From: Clostridium formicaceticum
GTDB lineage: Bacteria; Bacillota; Clostridia; Peptostreptococcales; Natronincolaceae
Direction: 5' to 3'
Length of the DNA: 64,000 bases
NCBI RefSeq assembly: GCF_001854185.1
Contig: NZ_CP017603.1
Coordinates: 1,178,001-1,242,000 of the forward strand
Under the pieces are notes generated by a model, which worked only from the letters and a program-made list of their open reading frames with translations, did no database searches and was not told where the DNA came from. Below, in pieces: positions 1 through 7,854 of this stretch (the first letter of the stretch is position 1; each line of letters starts with the position of its first letter). The position numbers were made by a program, and so were the translations under genes.

Positions 1-1091
1 AACGATAATTTTCCTTTTGTTACTACTGCTACATGTCCTTTTGAAAAGACAAAGACTTCTTCTATATCGCTAGAATACTTATATTCTACTAATACATTTG
101 CTTTTTTGTCTATTAAATAGATCGTTCTTAAAGAGTAAAGAAGAATCTCTCCATTATAAGTATCTATACCTAGTAAGGCTTCTTCTGTTTTAGTTTTTCC
201 AGCAATTTTTCCGTCGTATTGAACAACTTTTACTCCTTCTCCTTCCTTCATATAAATTAATCTATTTCTACTTTCCTCTCCGCTATAAACTACCATGTGC
301 TGTAACGGAGAATCTTTGAATAATTTTACTTTCTCTAGAAAGACATTCCACACCACTTTATTGTCCCTATTGATACCAATAATTTCCTTTTCCTTTACAG
401 CAATTAAATTCCCTTTTGCATCATAGGAAAAATCCAATATAAATTCCTCTTCTAAATAATTAGAAGCTATAAGCTGCCCCTTTAAATCATAGGTTAAAAG
501 ATGACTCTCTAAGCTGTTTTTTGTCATAATCGTATTTATTGCTATTAAATCATGGGCTTTCGAGATAGACATATTTAAAACTTGACCTTCTCCCAACAGA
601 ATACTTCCATGCTTTCTCCCCTCATCATCTAAAATTATCAATTCTGTCATATTATTTTTTGTAGGATACTGAAGGAGAACATAGTTGTCTTCCTCTACTT
701 TAAAATTACTTAAAGCGTCTTCCATAGTATATCGATAGACAACTTCGCCACCTTTACCTACCCTGATAAGCTGATTTTTGTTGTTATCTACTACATATAT
801 GTCTTTCATATGGGCTTTTAATATAGGATTAACAATACCTAAATGAAGGTTCCACTTTTGTACCCCCGCTGTGTCATAAAAATACAATATGCCATCCCAA
901 TACTGGACTACACCATCTTCTAGTTTTCCATAAACAATGTCACTACTATGGCTGGTTTCTATTTCCTCCATTAAATATACAACTTTTTCAGAAGAAGTCA
1001 TTGCAGTTCTTATGTTTTTTATTATTTGAGGACTAAGCAGCACTAAAATCATTACAATTAATAAAGATAACTTTTTTCTTCTGTTTATCAT
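1..1091 (-). CDS. Secreted/membrane-anchored beta-propeller-like protein (DUF5711-like), partial
   Basis: An open frame runs without a stop from an ATG at 1091 to the window edge, giving 363 codons and a missing C-terminus. A GGGGAGG ribosome site lies just upstream. The N-terminus reads MINRRKKLSLLIVMILVLL, a basic stretch followed by one hydrophobic segment, so it is a signal anchor or signal peptide. The rest is a series of short beta-rich units with patterns such as YVVDNNKNQLIRV, LITYDLKGQLI and IIGINRDNKVVWN, typical of WD40/PQQ-like propellers and of clostridial DUF5711 proteins. Role unknown; probably an extracytoplasmic protein. The family call is by pattern only. Confidence 0.6.
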   Translation of the reverse strand, partial: MINRRKKLSLLIVMILVLLSPQIIKNIRTAMTSSEKVVYLMEEIETSHSSDIVYGKLEDGVVQYWDGILYFYDTAGVQKWNLHLGIVNPILKAHMKDIYVVDNNKNQLIRVGKGGEVVYRYTMEDALSNFKVEEDNYVLLQYPTKNNMTELIILDDEGRKHGSILLGEGQVLNMSISKAHDLIAINTIMTKNSLESHLLTYDLKGQLIASNYLEEEFILDFSYDAKGNLIAVKEKEIIGINRDNKVVWNVFLEKVKLFKDSPLQHMVVYSGEESRNRLIYMKEGEGVKVVQYDGKIAGKTKTEEALLGIDTYNGEILLYSLRTIYLIDKKANVLVEYKYSSDIEEVFVFSKGHVAVVTKGKLS

Positions 1092-1102
1092 AAACTACCT
1101 CC

Positions 1103-1118
1103 CCGTTTCACGCGAAAC
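1103..1118. promoter_or_regulatory. parS-like centromere site 1
   Basis: The 16-mer CGTTTCACGCGAAACA matches the Bacillus parS consensus TGTTTCACGTGAAACA at 14 of 16 positions and contains the symmetric core GTTTCACGCGAAAC. It lies upstream of the propeller-like gene, about 5 kb from parB and 15 kb from dnaA, where ParB/Spo0J loading sites are expected. Confidence 0.6.
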
Positions 1119-1212
1119 AAATATATTGCCCTTTGATCCCTTCTTAATCACCTATCTATATATTCCTCAAATAATTGAAAATTCCTTTTTCTATTTCCAA
1201 GGAAATGAGTAC

Positions 1213-2307
1213 TTATCTGCCTCCTTTTAATAAAATTGCACCAATAAATAAAAAACCAATGTATCCAAAAAGTGGATAAAAGAGCATCACAAGATTTTTA
1301 AATCCTAAGGTTGCCAAAGGTATAGCAATGATACAAATAAAAATCGTTATCCACTTCTTTTTAATTCCTGTTATAAAAGAAAACCGCTGTATACTACCAT
1401 ATCCATTAGCAATAGATGTAGTAAACATTGCTAAAATTAAAATAATACTATAAATTTGCTTATGTATATTTCCCAACGAGTGTGCTACAGCAATCATAGG
1501 GATTTCTAATCCCAAAATATCTGTATATAAAGTTAACAAGCTAGTTAAAATCAATAATGCCATAAAGCACAAGCCCACACTTCCTAGTATAATTCCTTTT
1601 TTAGCTGCTTTTTCATCGTAAATAAAAGGTAACAAAGATGTTATTATAACAATAAGTGTTATACTGTTATAAGAAGCATAGACTACAGCTGACCAAATCC
1701 ACCCTAGCTTCACCAAAAAAATTTCTTTTCTACTTACCTCTATCCCCATGACTTTTATTTCCGGTAAATTTAAAAATGTTTTTGTATGTAAACTACTAAA
1801 TAAAAAGCCATTTTCTTTTATAACAAAAAAAGTCACAAAAAAGATAACGACAATCATTAAAGGAACAATAAAACTATTTGCTTTTGTAATTCCCTTCATC
1901 CCAAAAATAAAAACAATAAAGTTTAAAAAAGACATCAGTAATATTCCATAGATAGCTGAAATTTGAAAATGTTCTTCAACAACAGCGCCACTTCCCGCCA
2001 ACATAACAATATACATAGCGATCAAAAAAAAAGCAAGCATTAGGTTGATCAAACCACAAGATTTTTTAGGAAAGTAATAAACCAAAAATTCTTCAAAGCT
2101 ATAAATTTTTTTATAATATACACTTTTTAATACTTTAAAGGTAGTAAAGCCTAGTAAAGTTGTTGAAAAAACGATTCCTAAAATTCCAAATTTTCCATAC
2201 TTACAAAAAAATTGTAATATTTCTTGCCCCGAAGCAAAGCCTGCTCCAATAATTGTTCCTATATATATATTTGCTAAGATACAGATGGATCTTCTTCTTT
2301 TCACCAA
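1213..2307 (-). CDS. YkvI-family membrane transporter-like protein
   Basis: This 364-residue protein is almost entirely hydrophobic, with about ten membrane segments. It begins with a short basic leader and the motif NIYIGTIIGAGFASGQEILQFF. The broken-helix GxxxGAGFASG signature is characteristic of YkvI-type proteins, which have the LeuT-like fold of the amino acid/polyamine/cation superfamily. The substrate is unknown. The ATG at 2307 follows a GGAGGGGGTTTGG ribosome site. It runs in the same direction as the propeller-like gene below it, with a 120-base gap that holds the parS-like site. Membership of the fold family is well supported; transport function is inferred. Confidence 0.75.
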   Translation of the reverse strand: MVKRRRSICILANIYIGTIIGAGFASGQEILQFFCKYGKFGILGIVFSTTLLGFTTFKVLKSVYYKKIYSFEEFLVYYFPKKSCGLINLMLAFFLIAMYIVMLAGSGAVVEEHFQISAIYGILLMSFLNFIVFIFGMKGITKANSFIVPLMIVVIFFVTFFVIKENGFLFSSLHTKTFLNLPEIKVMGIEVSRKEIFLVKLGWIWSAVVYASYNSITLIVIITSLLPFIYDEKAAKKGIILGSVGLCFMALLILTSLLTLYTDILGLEIPMIAVAHSLGNIHKQIYSIILILAMFTTSIANGYGSIQRFSFITGIKKKWITIFICIIAIPLATLGFKNLVMLFYPLFGYIGFLFIGAILLKGGR

Positions 2308-2431
2308 ACCCCCTCCTTTAAAACATTATATTTGCATTTGTTAGGAAGATATTCTCAACAATATTGTATTGAATATGATTTTTTAGGGAAAACTTCTTTT
2401 AAAGTAAAATAAACTTACAGGAGGAGATGAG

Positions 2432-3019
2432 GTGTCTTTATTTCATCGTGAAACTTCTAGTTCTATCAATATAAATAATGCCATGGCTTCTATAGATTTT
2501 AGTAGTAGCTTTACAAATTATATAGAAAAACATTATCGCTACCCTTATAAAGAACTTGTTTTTTTATGTATAGGTACAGATCGCTCTACAGGAGATTCTC
2601 TAGGTCCTTTAATTGGTTATAAACTTGCAAAACCACTGGAAAGACATAACAATATCCATGTGTATGGAACATTGGAAGAACCTGTTCATGCAAAAAATCT
2701 ACAAGACCAAATTGACTTTATTCATACCAATTTTTCTCATCCTTTTATTGTAGCTATCGATGCTTGTTTAGGCAAAGTAGATAGAGTAGGTTATATTACC
2801 ATAGGATCAGGCCCTTTAAATCCTGGAGCAGGTGTAAATAAACAATTACCCTCTGTTGGGGACCTACATATCATGGGAATTGTAAATTTAGGTGGTTACA
2901 TGGAGTATATGATTTTACAAAATACTAGACTTCAATTGGTAATGAAAATGGCAGACACGATTGCGGAAGGTATCAAGTTCTCCATTTGGAAACTTCAAAA
3001 ACAAAAACTATTATCATAA
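2432..3019 (+). CDS. yyaC: Spore protease YyaC (DUF1256 family)
   Basis: The 195-residue protein carries the DUF1256/YyaC hallmarks: FLCIGTDRSTGDSLGPLIG near residues 44-62, a VAIDACLG segment near 110, and SVGDLHIMGIVNLGG near 142-156. The fold is that of hydrogenase-maturation-type proteases related to the germination protease GPR, and family members are sporulation-associated. The GTG start at 2432 is preceded by AGGAGGAGATGAG. The gene is read against its neighbours, is monocistronic, and is followed by a hairpin at 3023-3094. Its presence indicates a spore former. Confidence 0.85.
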   Translation: MSLFHRETSSSININNAMASIDFSSSFTNYIEKHYRYPYKELVFLCIGTDRSTGDSLGPLIGYKLAKPLERHNNIHVYGTLEEPVHAKNLQDQIDFIHTNFSHPFIVAIDACLGKVDRVGYITIGSGPLNPGAGVNKQLPSVGDLHIMGIVNLGGYMEYMILQNTRLQLVMKMADTIAEGIKFSIWKLQKQKLLS

Positions 3020-3022
3020 ATA

Positions 3023-3097
3023 TACTCACGAAAGCCTCTCTGAGGTGTTTTACATCATAATGTAACATCACCTGTAAGCCTTCGTTTTAACCTACAC
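3023..3097 (+). terminator. Probable rho-independent terminator of yyaC
   Basis: ACGAAAGCCT with AGGTG on the left can fold back on CACCTGTAAGCCTTCGTTTT on the right, around an inner TTTACAT/ATGTAA stem. The hairpin is imperfect but long and ends in a T run. Confidence 0.5.
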
Positions 3098-3260
3098 AAA
3101 ATATTTCCTAAATAACACAAAAGCAAAAGTAGCATAAGTAAATCACCGAAAAAAAGATTTTTGTCATTTTAAGCACTAGCAAAGGGCCTTTAAAATCTAA
3201 ATACTTCACTGTGCTCAAAATGACAAAACATGATAGCATCATAATAATAAGACTTAATTC

Positions 3261-3432
3261 ATAAGTAAATGGCCATAAGTAGATGACCAAAATCTATGAT
3301 TTTGTGGCAGTCACTTAGTTTGCTTATCTAGGGGGAGTTTTTACTCCCCTTGAATTGTAGCCAAATTTACTTTGAGAATGTAGTGATCGCCCATTTTTTT
3401 AAGTAGGCATCTTAACAATACACCGAAGGATA
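3261..3432 (-). repeat. Dispersed composite repeat, copy 1 (reverse orientation)
   Basis: Read on the minus strand, this segment contains the module CTTCGGTGTATTGTTAAGA, then CTAGATAAGCAAACTAAGTG, then the palindromic module ACACAAAATCATAGATTTTGGTC-like followed by ATCTACTTATGGCC. The same modules in the same order occur at 5819-5965 on the plus strand. The stretch also holds a small GGGGAG/CTCCCC hairpin at 3331-3353. No credible coding sequence was seen in 3100-3440. Confidence 0.75.
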
Positions 3433-3446
3433 AAGATCATGTGCTT

Positions 3447-3707
3447 CTAACTAAATAAACTGCCGTATCTTCTTGTCTCAATAATATAACGTATCTCTTC
3501 TACTGTTTTATTTTTTGCATTGATAAGTATAGCACCGTAAGTATTCGTTTCACCCATATCATTTAAGTTTTTAAATCCTCCATAATCGTCGGTATAGACA
3601 ATAGCATCAATATGCCCTTTGTCCTGAAAATCAACTACTTCGTAACCATTATTTTCTAAATCAAATTTTAATTGCTCTAAACCATCTTGGATAGCAATTC
3701 TTTTCAA
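3447..3707 (-). CDS. YkuS family protein (UPF0180)
   Basis: The protein is 86 residues from the TTG at 3707 (88 from the TTG at 3713). The pattern MKRIAIQDGLEQLKFDLENN, then VVDFQDKGHIDAIVYTDDYGG and GAILINAKNKTVEEI, matches the small YkuS/UPF0180 proteins of Firmicutes, whose function is unknown. I prefer the inner TTG because AAGGAGGTG then sits seven bases upstream; for the outer TTG the spacing is about one base. The ribosome site lies within a hairpin (3715-3752), described separately. It follows the DUF4446 gene on the same strand. Confidence 0.8.
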   Translation of the reverse strand: MKRIAIQDGLEQLKFDLENNGYEVVDFQDKGHIDAIVYTDDYGGFKNLNDMGETNTYGAILINAKNKTVEEIRYIIETRRYGSLFS

Positions 3708-3714
3708 AAGCAAA

Positions 3715-3752
3715 CACCTCCTTGGATTATTATGTCAAGAAGGTGTTTTTTT
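3715..3752 (-). promoter_or_regulatory. Hairpin sequestering the ykuS ribosome site
   Basis: On the minus strand AACACCTTCTTG pairs with CCAAGGAGGTGTT, with a short AT-rich loop. The right arm contains the Shine-Dalgarno sequence AAGGAGGTG of the YkuS gene. No T run follows on the minus strand, so it does not look like a terminator for the gene above it. On the plus strand it is followed by seven T residues. Confidence 0.55.
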
Positions 3753-3771
3753 CATTCTTAATAAATTAAAT

Positions 3772-4320
3772 TTAGTCAATATCTTTATTACTTCTACCGC
3801 CCTTGATATTTATTTTATCAAGATCATTAGATTTCGCTCTCTCTAAAGCCTGTAACTCCTCAACTGAAAGGTGATAATTAGATTTTCCATCCTTTATAGG
3901 TTTTGCGTAGGAAACTGTTTCTACCCTGCTGTGTATTCCTGTTAAAATAATTCCATTATTATTATCATCCAATAAAGCGATAGAATAGCTTAAATCACTT
4001 CCTACATCTTCAAAGGCATTGTACCGAACAATTCCTATTTTTTGTATAGAAAAACTAATACGATTTTCCAATACATCTATTTTAGAGTATAATTGTTTAA
4101 ACTCCTCCTGTATTCCTTCTACCCTTTCTATGTGATCCATCAGTATACTTTCTATATTTTTACCACTGGACCCCTTTACTAGACGCTTATACTTTTCTCT
4201 TAAGCTATCGGTAAGATTGTAGTTAATAATCAATAAAATAAGCAGCACCAAATTCATTATTAAACTAGTAAAAATAAAGGTTAAAGAGTTGGCATCTATC
4301 ATTGATAAAATTTGCTGCAT
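3772..4320 (-). CDS. DUF4446 family membrane-anchored protein
   Basis: The protein has 182 residues. One N-terminal membrane helix (about residues 13-34, FIFTSLIMNLVLLILLIINY) is followed by a coiled-coil-prone stretch (about 60-90) and then the conserved segment QKIGIVRYNAFEDVGSDLSYSIALLDDNNNGIILT. That segment identifies DUF4446, a family commonly next to parB in Clostridia and of unknown function. The ATG is preceded by GAAGGGAGAATTGCT. It lies between the YkuS gene and a structured intergenic region that may encode 6S RNA. Confidence 0.85.
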   Translation of the reverse strand: MQQILSMIDANSLTFIFTSLIMNLVLLILLIINYNLTDSLREKYKRLVKGSSGKNIESILMDHIERVEGIQEEFKQLYSKIDVLENRISFSIQKIGIVRYNAFEDVGSDLSYSIALLDDNNNGIILTGIHSRVETVSYAKPIKDGKSNYHLSVEELQALERAKSNDLDKINIKGGRSNKDID

Positions 4321-4327
4321 AGCAATT

Positions 4328-4515
4328 CTCCCTTCTTCGTTTGATGTAGTAGTAGGTATGCCTTAACGCTTTTTGTATGTAAACCGAGTAGCTCAGATGT
4401 ATTCCCAACACCATATGGTAGAGGGATCAAGGGAGTGCATCCTCCCGGTTGAGAATAAGAACTGTTTGGTATTTTATAGTTTATTATTATTCTACAACCA
4501 TAACCTTTTTCCTGT
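4328..4515 (-). ncRNA. ssrS: Structured RNA candidate, possibly 6S RNA
   Basis: This 190-base non-coding stretch lies between a terminator (4552-4578) and the DUF4446 start. On the minus strand, TTGTAG near the 5' end can pair with CTACTACA near the 3' end. Inside, AACCG pairs with CGGTT and encloses a GGGAG/CTCCC hairpin and an ACCATATGGT hairpin. Length, an outer closing stem, a large internal bubble and a folded tip are what 6S RNA has. I could not confirm the family by covariance. An upstream leader RNA of the DUF4446 gene is the alternative. Confidence 0.45.
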
Positions 4516-4549
4516 CTAGATTTTAAATTAAAGTTTTGTAATTTTTCCC

Positions 4550-4580
4550 TAAAAAAAGCGACTAAGTCGCTTTTTTATCA
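4550..4580. terminator. Bidirectional terminator after the desulfurase gene
   Basis: AAAAAAAGCGACT is followed directly by AAGTCGCTTTTTT, a compact GC-containing stem flanked by A and T runs. It lies downstream of the cysteine desulfurase gene on the minus strand. Confidence 0.85.
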
Positions 4581-4634
4581 TCAACATATTCCTCAAAAGG
4601 AGTCATTGTTTCTATCCTACTTAAAGAAGTTCAT

Positions 4635-5777
4635 CTATATCTGCTCACATATACTTTTTATTGCTTCAAGAGCCTTATCTATGTCCTCCTTAGTATTGAA
4701 GTAGCCGAAACTAAACCTTACAGTTCCTTGTTCGAAGGTGCCTATTGTTTTATGAGCCATTGGTGCACAGTGCAGACCTGGCCTTACGCCTATATCAAAC
4801 ACTTTGTCTAAAATATAGCCTATTTCTGAAGAGTCTTCTTCTTCTATATTGATAGATACAACTGATGCCTGTTTCTTTGCATCTTGTGGTCCATAAATTT
4901 TTACTTTTTTCATTTCTTTTAGACCTTCTAGAAAGTAGCTGGTAAGTTCTTCTTCATGTTTTCGAACTTTATCTAAACCTTCTGCTAATATAAATTCAAT
5001 ACCTGCAGCTAACCCTGCTATACCTGGCGTGTTGGGTGTACCACTTTCATATCGATCCGGCAGCATTAAGGGTTGAAACAATTCTTGGGACTTGCTTCCT
5101 GTTCCACCCTCTTTAAAATGTCTTACTTCAATGCCTTCCCTGATATATAGCACGCCTGTTCCTTGAGGGCCCATCAAACCCTTATGACCTGCCATAGCCA
5201 ACAAATCAACATTCAATGCATTTACATCTATATCATAGATACCTGCAGTTTGAGCTGCATCTACTAAAAACAAAATACCGTGTTCTTTCGCTATTCTACC
5301 AATCTCCTCAATAGGCATAATCGTCCCTGTTACATTAGAGGCATGCGTTGTCACAATTAGCCTAGTATTCTTCTTGATAGCCTGCTGTATAAGCCTTGGG
5401 TCTAGTACGCCTCTTTCATCACATTGTATAAGCGTATTTTCTACACCGACTTTTTCTAAGGTTTTAATAGGTCTCAATATAGAATTATGCTCCATACTGG
5501 TAGTGATTACATGATCTCCTTGTTCTAATATTCCTTTAATAGCTAAGTTAAGGGCTTCTGTCGCATTGGAGGTAAATATTATTTGCATTGGGTCATCTAT
5601 ATTGAATAACTTACAAACCATTTCTCTTCCTCTAAATATGGTTCTTCCCGCTTCTAACGCCATCTTATGCCCAGAACGTCCTGGATTCGCACCGAAGTTT
5701 TTCATATTATGCATAACAGCTTCATATACTGCTTCTGGTTTTGGGAAGGAAGTAGCAGCGTTATCTAAATAAATCAC
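4635..5777 (-). CDS. Cysteine desulfurase family protein (class V aminotransferase)
   Basis: This 380-residue PLP enzyme shows YLDNAATSFPKP at the N-terminus, the substrate/PLP histidine region TSMEHNSILRP (94-104), the cofactor aspartate in LVDAAQTAG (171-179), the PLP lysine in AGHKGLMGP (K199) and the mobile-loop cysteine in GLHCAPMAHKTIG (C337). It therefore has what is needed to abstract sulfur from cysteine as an enzyme-bound persulfide. The sequence is of the shorter csd/SufS-like clostridial type, not the Isc scaffold partner. The GTG start at 5777 follows AAAGGAGAGATCTATT. It stands alone, with a terminator downstream and a repeat element upstream. Confidence 0.88.
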   Translation of the reverse strand: MIYLDNAATSFPKPEAVYEAVMHNMKNFGANPGRSGHKMALEAGRTIFRGREMVCKLFNIDDPMQIIFTSNATEALNLAIKGILEQGDHVITTSMEHNSILRPIKTLEKVGVENTLIQCDERGVLDPRLIQQAIKKNTRLIVTTHASNVTGTIMPIEEIGRIAKEHGILFLVDAAQTAGIYDIDVNALNVDLLAMAGHKGLMGPQGTGVLYIREGIEVRHFKEGGTGSKSQELFQPLMLPDRYESGTPNTPGIAGLAAGIEFILAEGLDKVRKHEEELTSYFLEGLKEMKKVKIYGPQDAKKQASVVSINIEEEDSSEIGYILDKVFDIGVRPGLHCAPMAHKTIGTFEQGTVRFSFGYFNTKEDIDKALEAIKSICEQI

Positions 5778-5818
5778 AATAGATCTCTCCTTTATGTTGA
5801 GTTGTAAAATCTAACTTA

Positions 5819-5965
5819 TCCTTCAGTGTATTGCTAAGACTCCCACTTCTAGATGAACAAACTAAGTGACTGCCACAAAAGTTAAAGTGCAAACTTGCAC
5901 TCTGTATAAGTGACTGACACAAAATCATAGATTTTGGTCATCTACTTATGGCCATCTACTTATGA
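5819..5965 (+). repeat. Dispersed composite repeat, copy 2
   Basis: It begins with CCTTCAGTGTATTGCTAAGA, continues with CTAGATGAACAAACTAAGTG ACTGCCACAAAA, a GTGCAAACTTGCAC palindrome, and then AAGTGACTGACACAAAATC-ATA-GATTTTGGTCATC TACTTATGGCC. The last module is an imperfect 40-base palindrome. The order matches copy 1, which lies in the opposite orientation. Confidence 0.8.
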
Positions 5966-6062
5966 ACGAAGTCTCTTTTTATATTATATCATACTCCTGT
6001 TGCTATATTATGTTATCTACTGATAAAAAGATTATTTTATTTTTGTTGTTTTTTGCTGTCGA

Positions 6063-6078
6063 AGTTTCACATGAAACA
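6063..6078. promoter_or_regulatory. parS-like centromere site 2
   Basis: AGTTTCACATGAAACA matches the consensus TGTTTCACGTGAAACA at 14 of 16 positions. It lies immediately after the parB stop codon, a common location for a parS site. Confidence 0.7.
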
Positions 6079-6960
6079 TTATTCATTTGCTTCTAATAAA
6101 CTTAGTATTCTTTCTAAGTCTCCCTCGTTATAGTACTCAATTTCAATTTTTCCTTTCTTTTTTCCATTTGTAATAGTAACTTTTGTTCCAAAAAAATTCT
6201 TTAAGTTTTCTTCTATTTCAAAGATTTGAAAATCTTTTTTCTTGGTGATTTCTTTGCTTTTTTTACTAGATTCAGTCATATTCCTCACCAATTCCTCTAC
6301 TTGCCGAACATTAAAATCTTCTTTTTCTACTTTCAAAGCAACTTCATATTGTTTTTCTAAATCTTGTATACTTAAAAGAGCCCTTCCATGTCCCCCTGTA
6401 AGCTTCCCTTCTTTAATCATATCTATAATTCGAGGATCTAGCTGTAATAGTCTTAAGATATTGGCTATATAAGGTCTACTTTTACCTACAGCTTCTGCTA
6501 ATTGATCTTGTGTAACTTGGTATCTATCAATTAAATACTTATAAGCCCTACCTTCATCAATAATATTAAGATCTTCTCTTTGAATATTTTCTATAATAGC
6601 CACTTCCATTAGCTGTTGCTCAGTGTATTTTTTTATAATACATGGAATTTCTTTTAAACCTGCAATCCTAGTAGCCCTCCATCGTCTTTCACCAGCAATA
6701 ATCATAAATCCTTTTTCTTTTTCTGTAACAACGATAGGTTGTATTAATCCATATTTTTCTATAGACTCAGCCAGTTCTTGCAGCGCTTCTTGATGAAACT
6801 GCTTTCTGGGTTGGTTTTCATTAGGATAAATACTGTTGATATCTACTATTTGCACCCTATCCTCTTGAAGGGCTTCTTCTACAATATTCGTTGTGTTTAT
6901 TTGAGGTATAAGAGCCTGCAGTCCTTTACCTAACCCTTTTCTTTTTACTGGTTTAGTCAT
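6079..6960 (-). CDS. parB: Chromosome-partitioning protein ParB/Spo0J
   Basis: This 293-residue protein starts with the basic KRKGLGKGLQALIPQ segment expected to contact Soj. It has the CTPase/ParB N-domain (PNENQPRKQF near 46-55, IIAGERRWRA near 87-96, IENIQREDLN near 122-131), a helix-turn-helix (TQDQLAEAVGKSRPYIANILRLL, about 149-171) and a C-terminal dimerisation part ending in LLEANE. ParB binds parS, spreads as a CTP-dependent clamp and loads condensin. It begins one base after parA ends, so the pair is one operon. A parS-like site follows the stop codon. Confidence 0.95.
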   Translation of the reverse strand: MTKPVKRKGLGKGLQALIPQINTTNIVEEALQEDRVQIVDINSIYPNENQPRKQFHQEALQELAESIEKYGLIQPIVVTEKEKGFMIIAGERRWRATRIAGLKEIPCIIKKYTEQQLMEVAIIENIQREDLNIIDEGRAYKYLIDRYQVTQDQLAEAVGKSRPYIANILRLLQLDPRIIDMIKEGKLTGGHGRALLSIQDLEKQYEVALKVEKEDFNVRQVEELVRNMTESSKKSKEITKKKDFQIFEIEENLKNFFGTKVTITNGKKKGKIEIEYYNEGDLERILSLLEANE

Positions 6961-7734
6961 TTAAATCACATCCTCTTCTAGTTCTATAAATTCTTCTGCT
7001 AATTCTGAATAAGCTTCTGCACCTTTAGATTTTTTATCATAGTAAATAACTGGCTTTCCGTGGCTAGGCGCCTCTGCAAGTCTTACATTTCGAGGTATGA
7101 TGGTGGTATATACTTTTCCTTTAAAATAATTTTTTACTTCGTCAACCACCTGTATCGATAGATTTGTTCTTCCATCAAACATACTTAGTACTACCCCCTG
7201 GACCTCTAACTTAGGGTTTAAACTGGTTTTCACTAACTGTATTGTATTCATCAGCTGGCTTACCCCCTCCAGAGCATAGTATTCACATTGAATAGGTATA
7301 AGTACACTATCTACAGCGGATAAAGAGTTAATGGTTAATAAGCCTAGCGAAGGGGGACAGTCTACAAAAACATAATCATAATTATCTTTAATTGTAGCAA
7401 CAGCTCTTTTCAGTATGGTTTCTCTTTTTTTTGTAGCAACCAATTCTATTTCTGCCCCTGCTAATTCACTGCTAGAAGGTATTAAATCTATATGATCATA
7501 TTCGGTTTTTACAATAACTTTTTTTATATCTATTTGGTTTAACATAACATCATAGATACTATATTCCAACTGATCTTTGTCTACACCAAAACCACTGGTA
7601 CTATTGCCTTGAGGATCAATGTCTATAACACATACTCTTTTCCCTTTGCTAGCTATACAAGCGCTAAGATTGACGTTTGTAGTCGTTTTCCCCACGCCCC
7701 CCTTTTGATTAAAAACTGCTATTACTTTAGCCAT
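6961..7734 (-). CDS. soj: Chromosome-partitioning ATPase ParA/Soj
   Basis: The 257-residue deviant-Walker ATPase has KGGVGKTT at 11-18, the switch DIDPQGNSTSG (38-48) and FVDCPPSLG with the catalytic-loop aspartate D125. Soj binds DNA as an ATP dimer, works with ParB in origin segregation and, in Bacillus, controls DnaA. The ATG at 7734 has AAGGGGGTAAAGATG upstream. A 32-codon leader ORF (7727-7825) ends across this start codon, so translation may be coupled. parB follows immediately. Confidence 0.95.
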   Translation of the reverse strand: MAKVIAVFNQKGGVGKTTTNVNLSACIASKGKRVCVIDIDPQGNSTSGFGVDKDQLEYSIYDVMLNQIDIKKVIVKTEYDHIDLIPSSSELAGAEIELVATKKRETILKRAVATIKDNYDYVFVDCPPSLGLLTINSLSAVDSVLIPIQCEYYALEGVSQLMNTIQLVKTSLNPKLEVQGVVLSMFDGRTNLSIQVVDEVKNYFKGKVYTTIIPRNVRLAEAPSHGKPVIYYDKKSKGAEAYSELAEEFIELEEDVI

Positions 7735-7825
7735 TCATCTTTACCCCCTTTAAACGATTATTCAAACATATTTCTATCCCATAGAAAATTATGTGTTTTA
7801 CAAATAAATGAAACAACAACGCCAT
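7727..7825 (-). CDS. Short leader ORF overlapping the soj start
   Basis: On the minus strand an ATG at 7823-7825 follows a strong AGGAGGG site with six-base spacing and opens 32 codons (MALLFHLFVKHIIFYGIEIC then LNNRLKGVKMNG). Its TAA lies inside the first codons of soj, in another frame. The ribosome site and start lie in a hairpin formed by CCATCTAA and TTAGATGG (7821-7854). No homology is recognisable. It may be a translational-coupling or regulatory leader, or chance. Confidence 0.4.
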   Translation of the reverse strand: MALLFHLFVKHIIFYGIEICLNNRLKGVKMNG

Positions 7826-7854
7826 CTAAGTCCCTCCTATAAAACTTTAGATGG
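7821..7854. promoter_or_regulatory. Hairpin around the leader-ORF start upstream of soj
   Basis: CCATCTAA at 7822-7829 and TTAGATGG at 7847-7854 form an eight-base stem. The loop contains the AGGAGGG site of the leader ORF (minus strand) and the stem contains its ATG. The rest of 7855-8060 is AT-rich, probably promoters for the divergent genes; I see no other feature there. Confidence 0.45.

Noticed and set aside
2441-2456. TTTCATCGTGAAAC near the yyaC start as a parS site
   Set aside because: The half-sites are separated by one extra base, which breaks parS symmetry, and it is coding sequence.
3108-3290. 60-codon minus-strand hydrophobic ORF
   Set aside because: It overlaps the dispersed repeat, lacks a ribosome site and has no family pattern.
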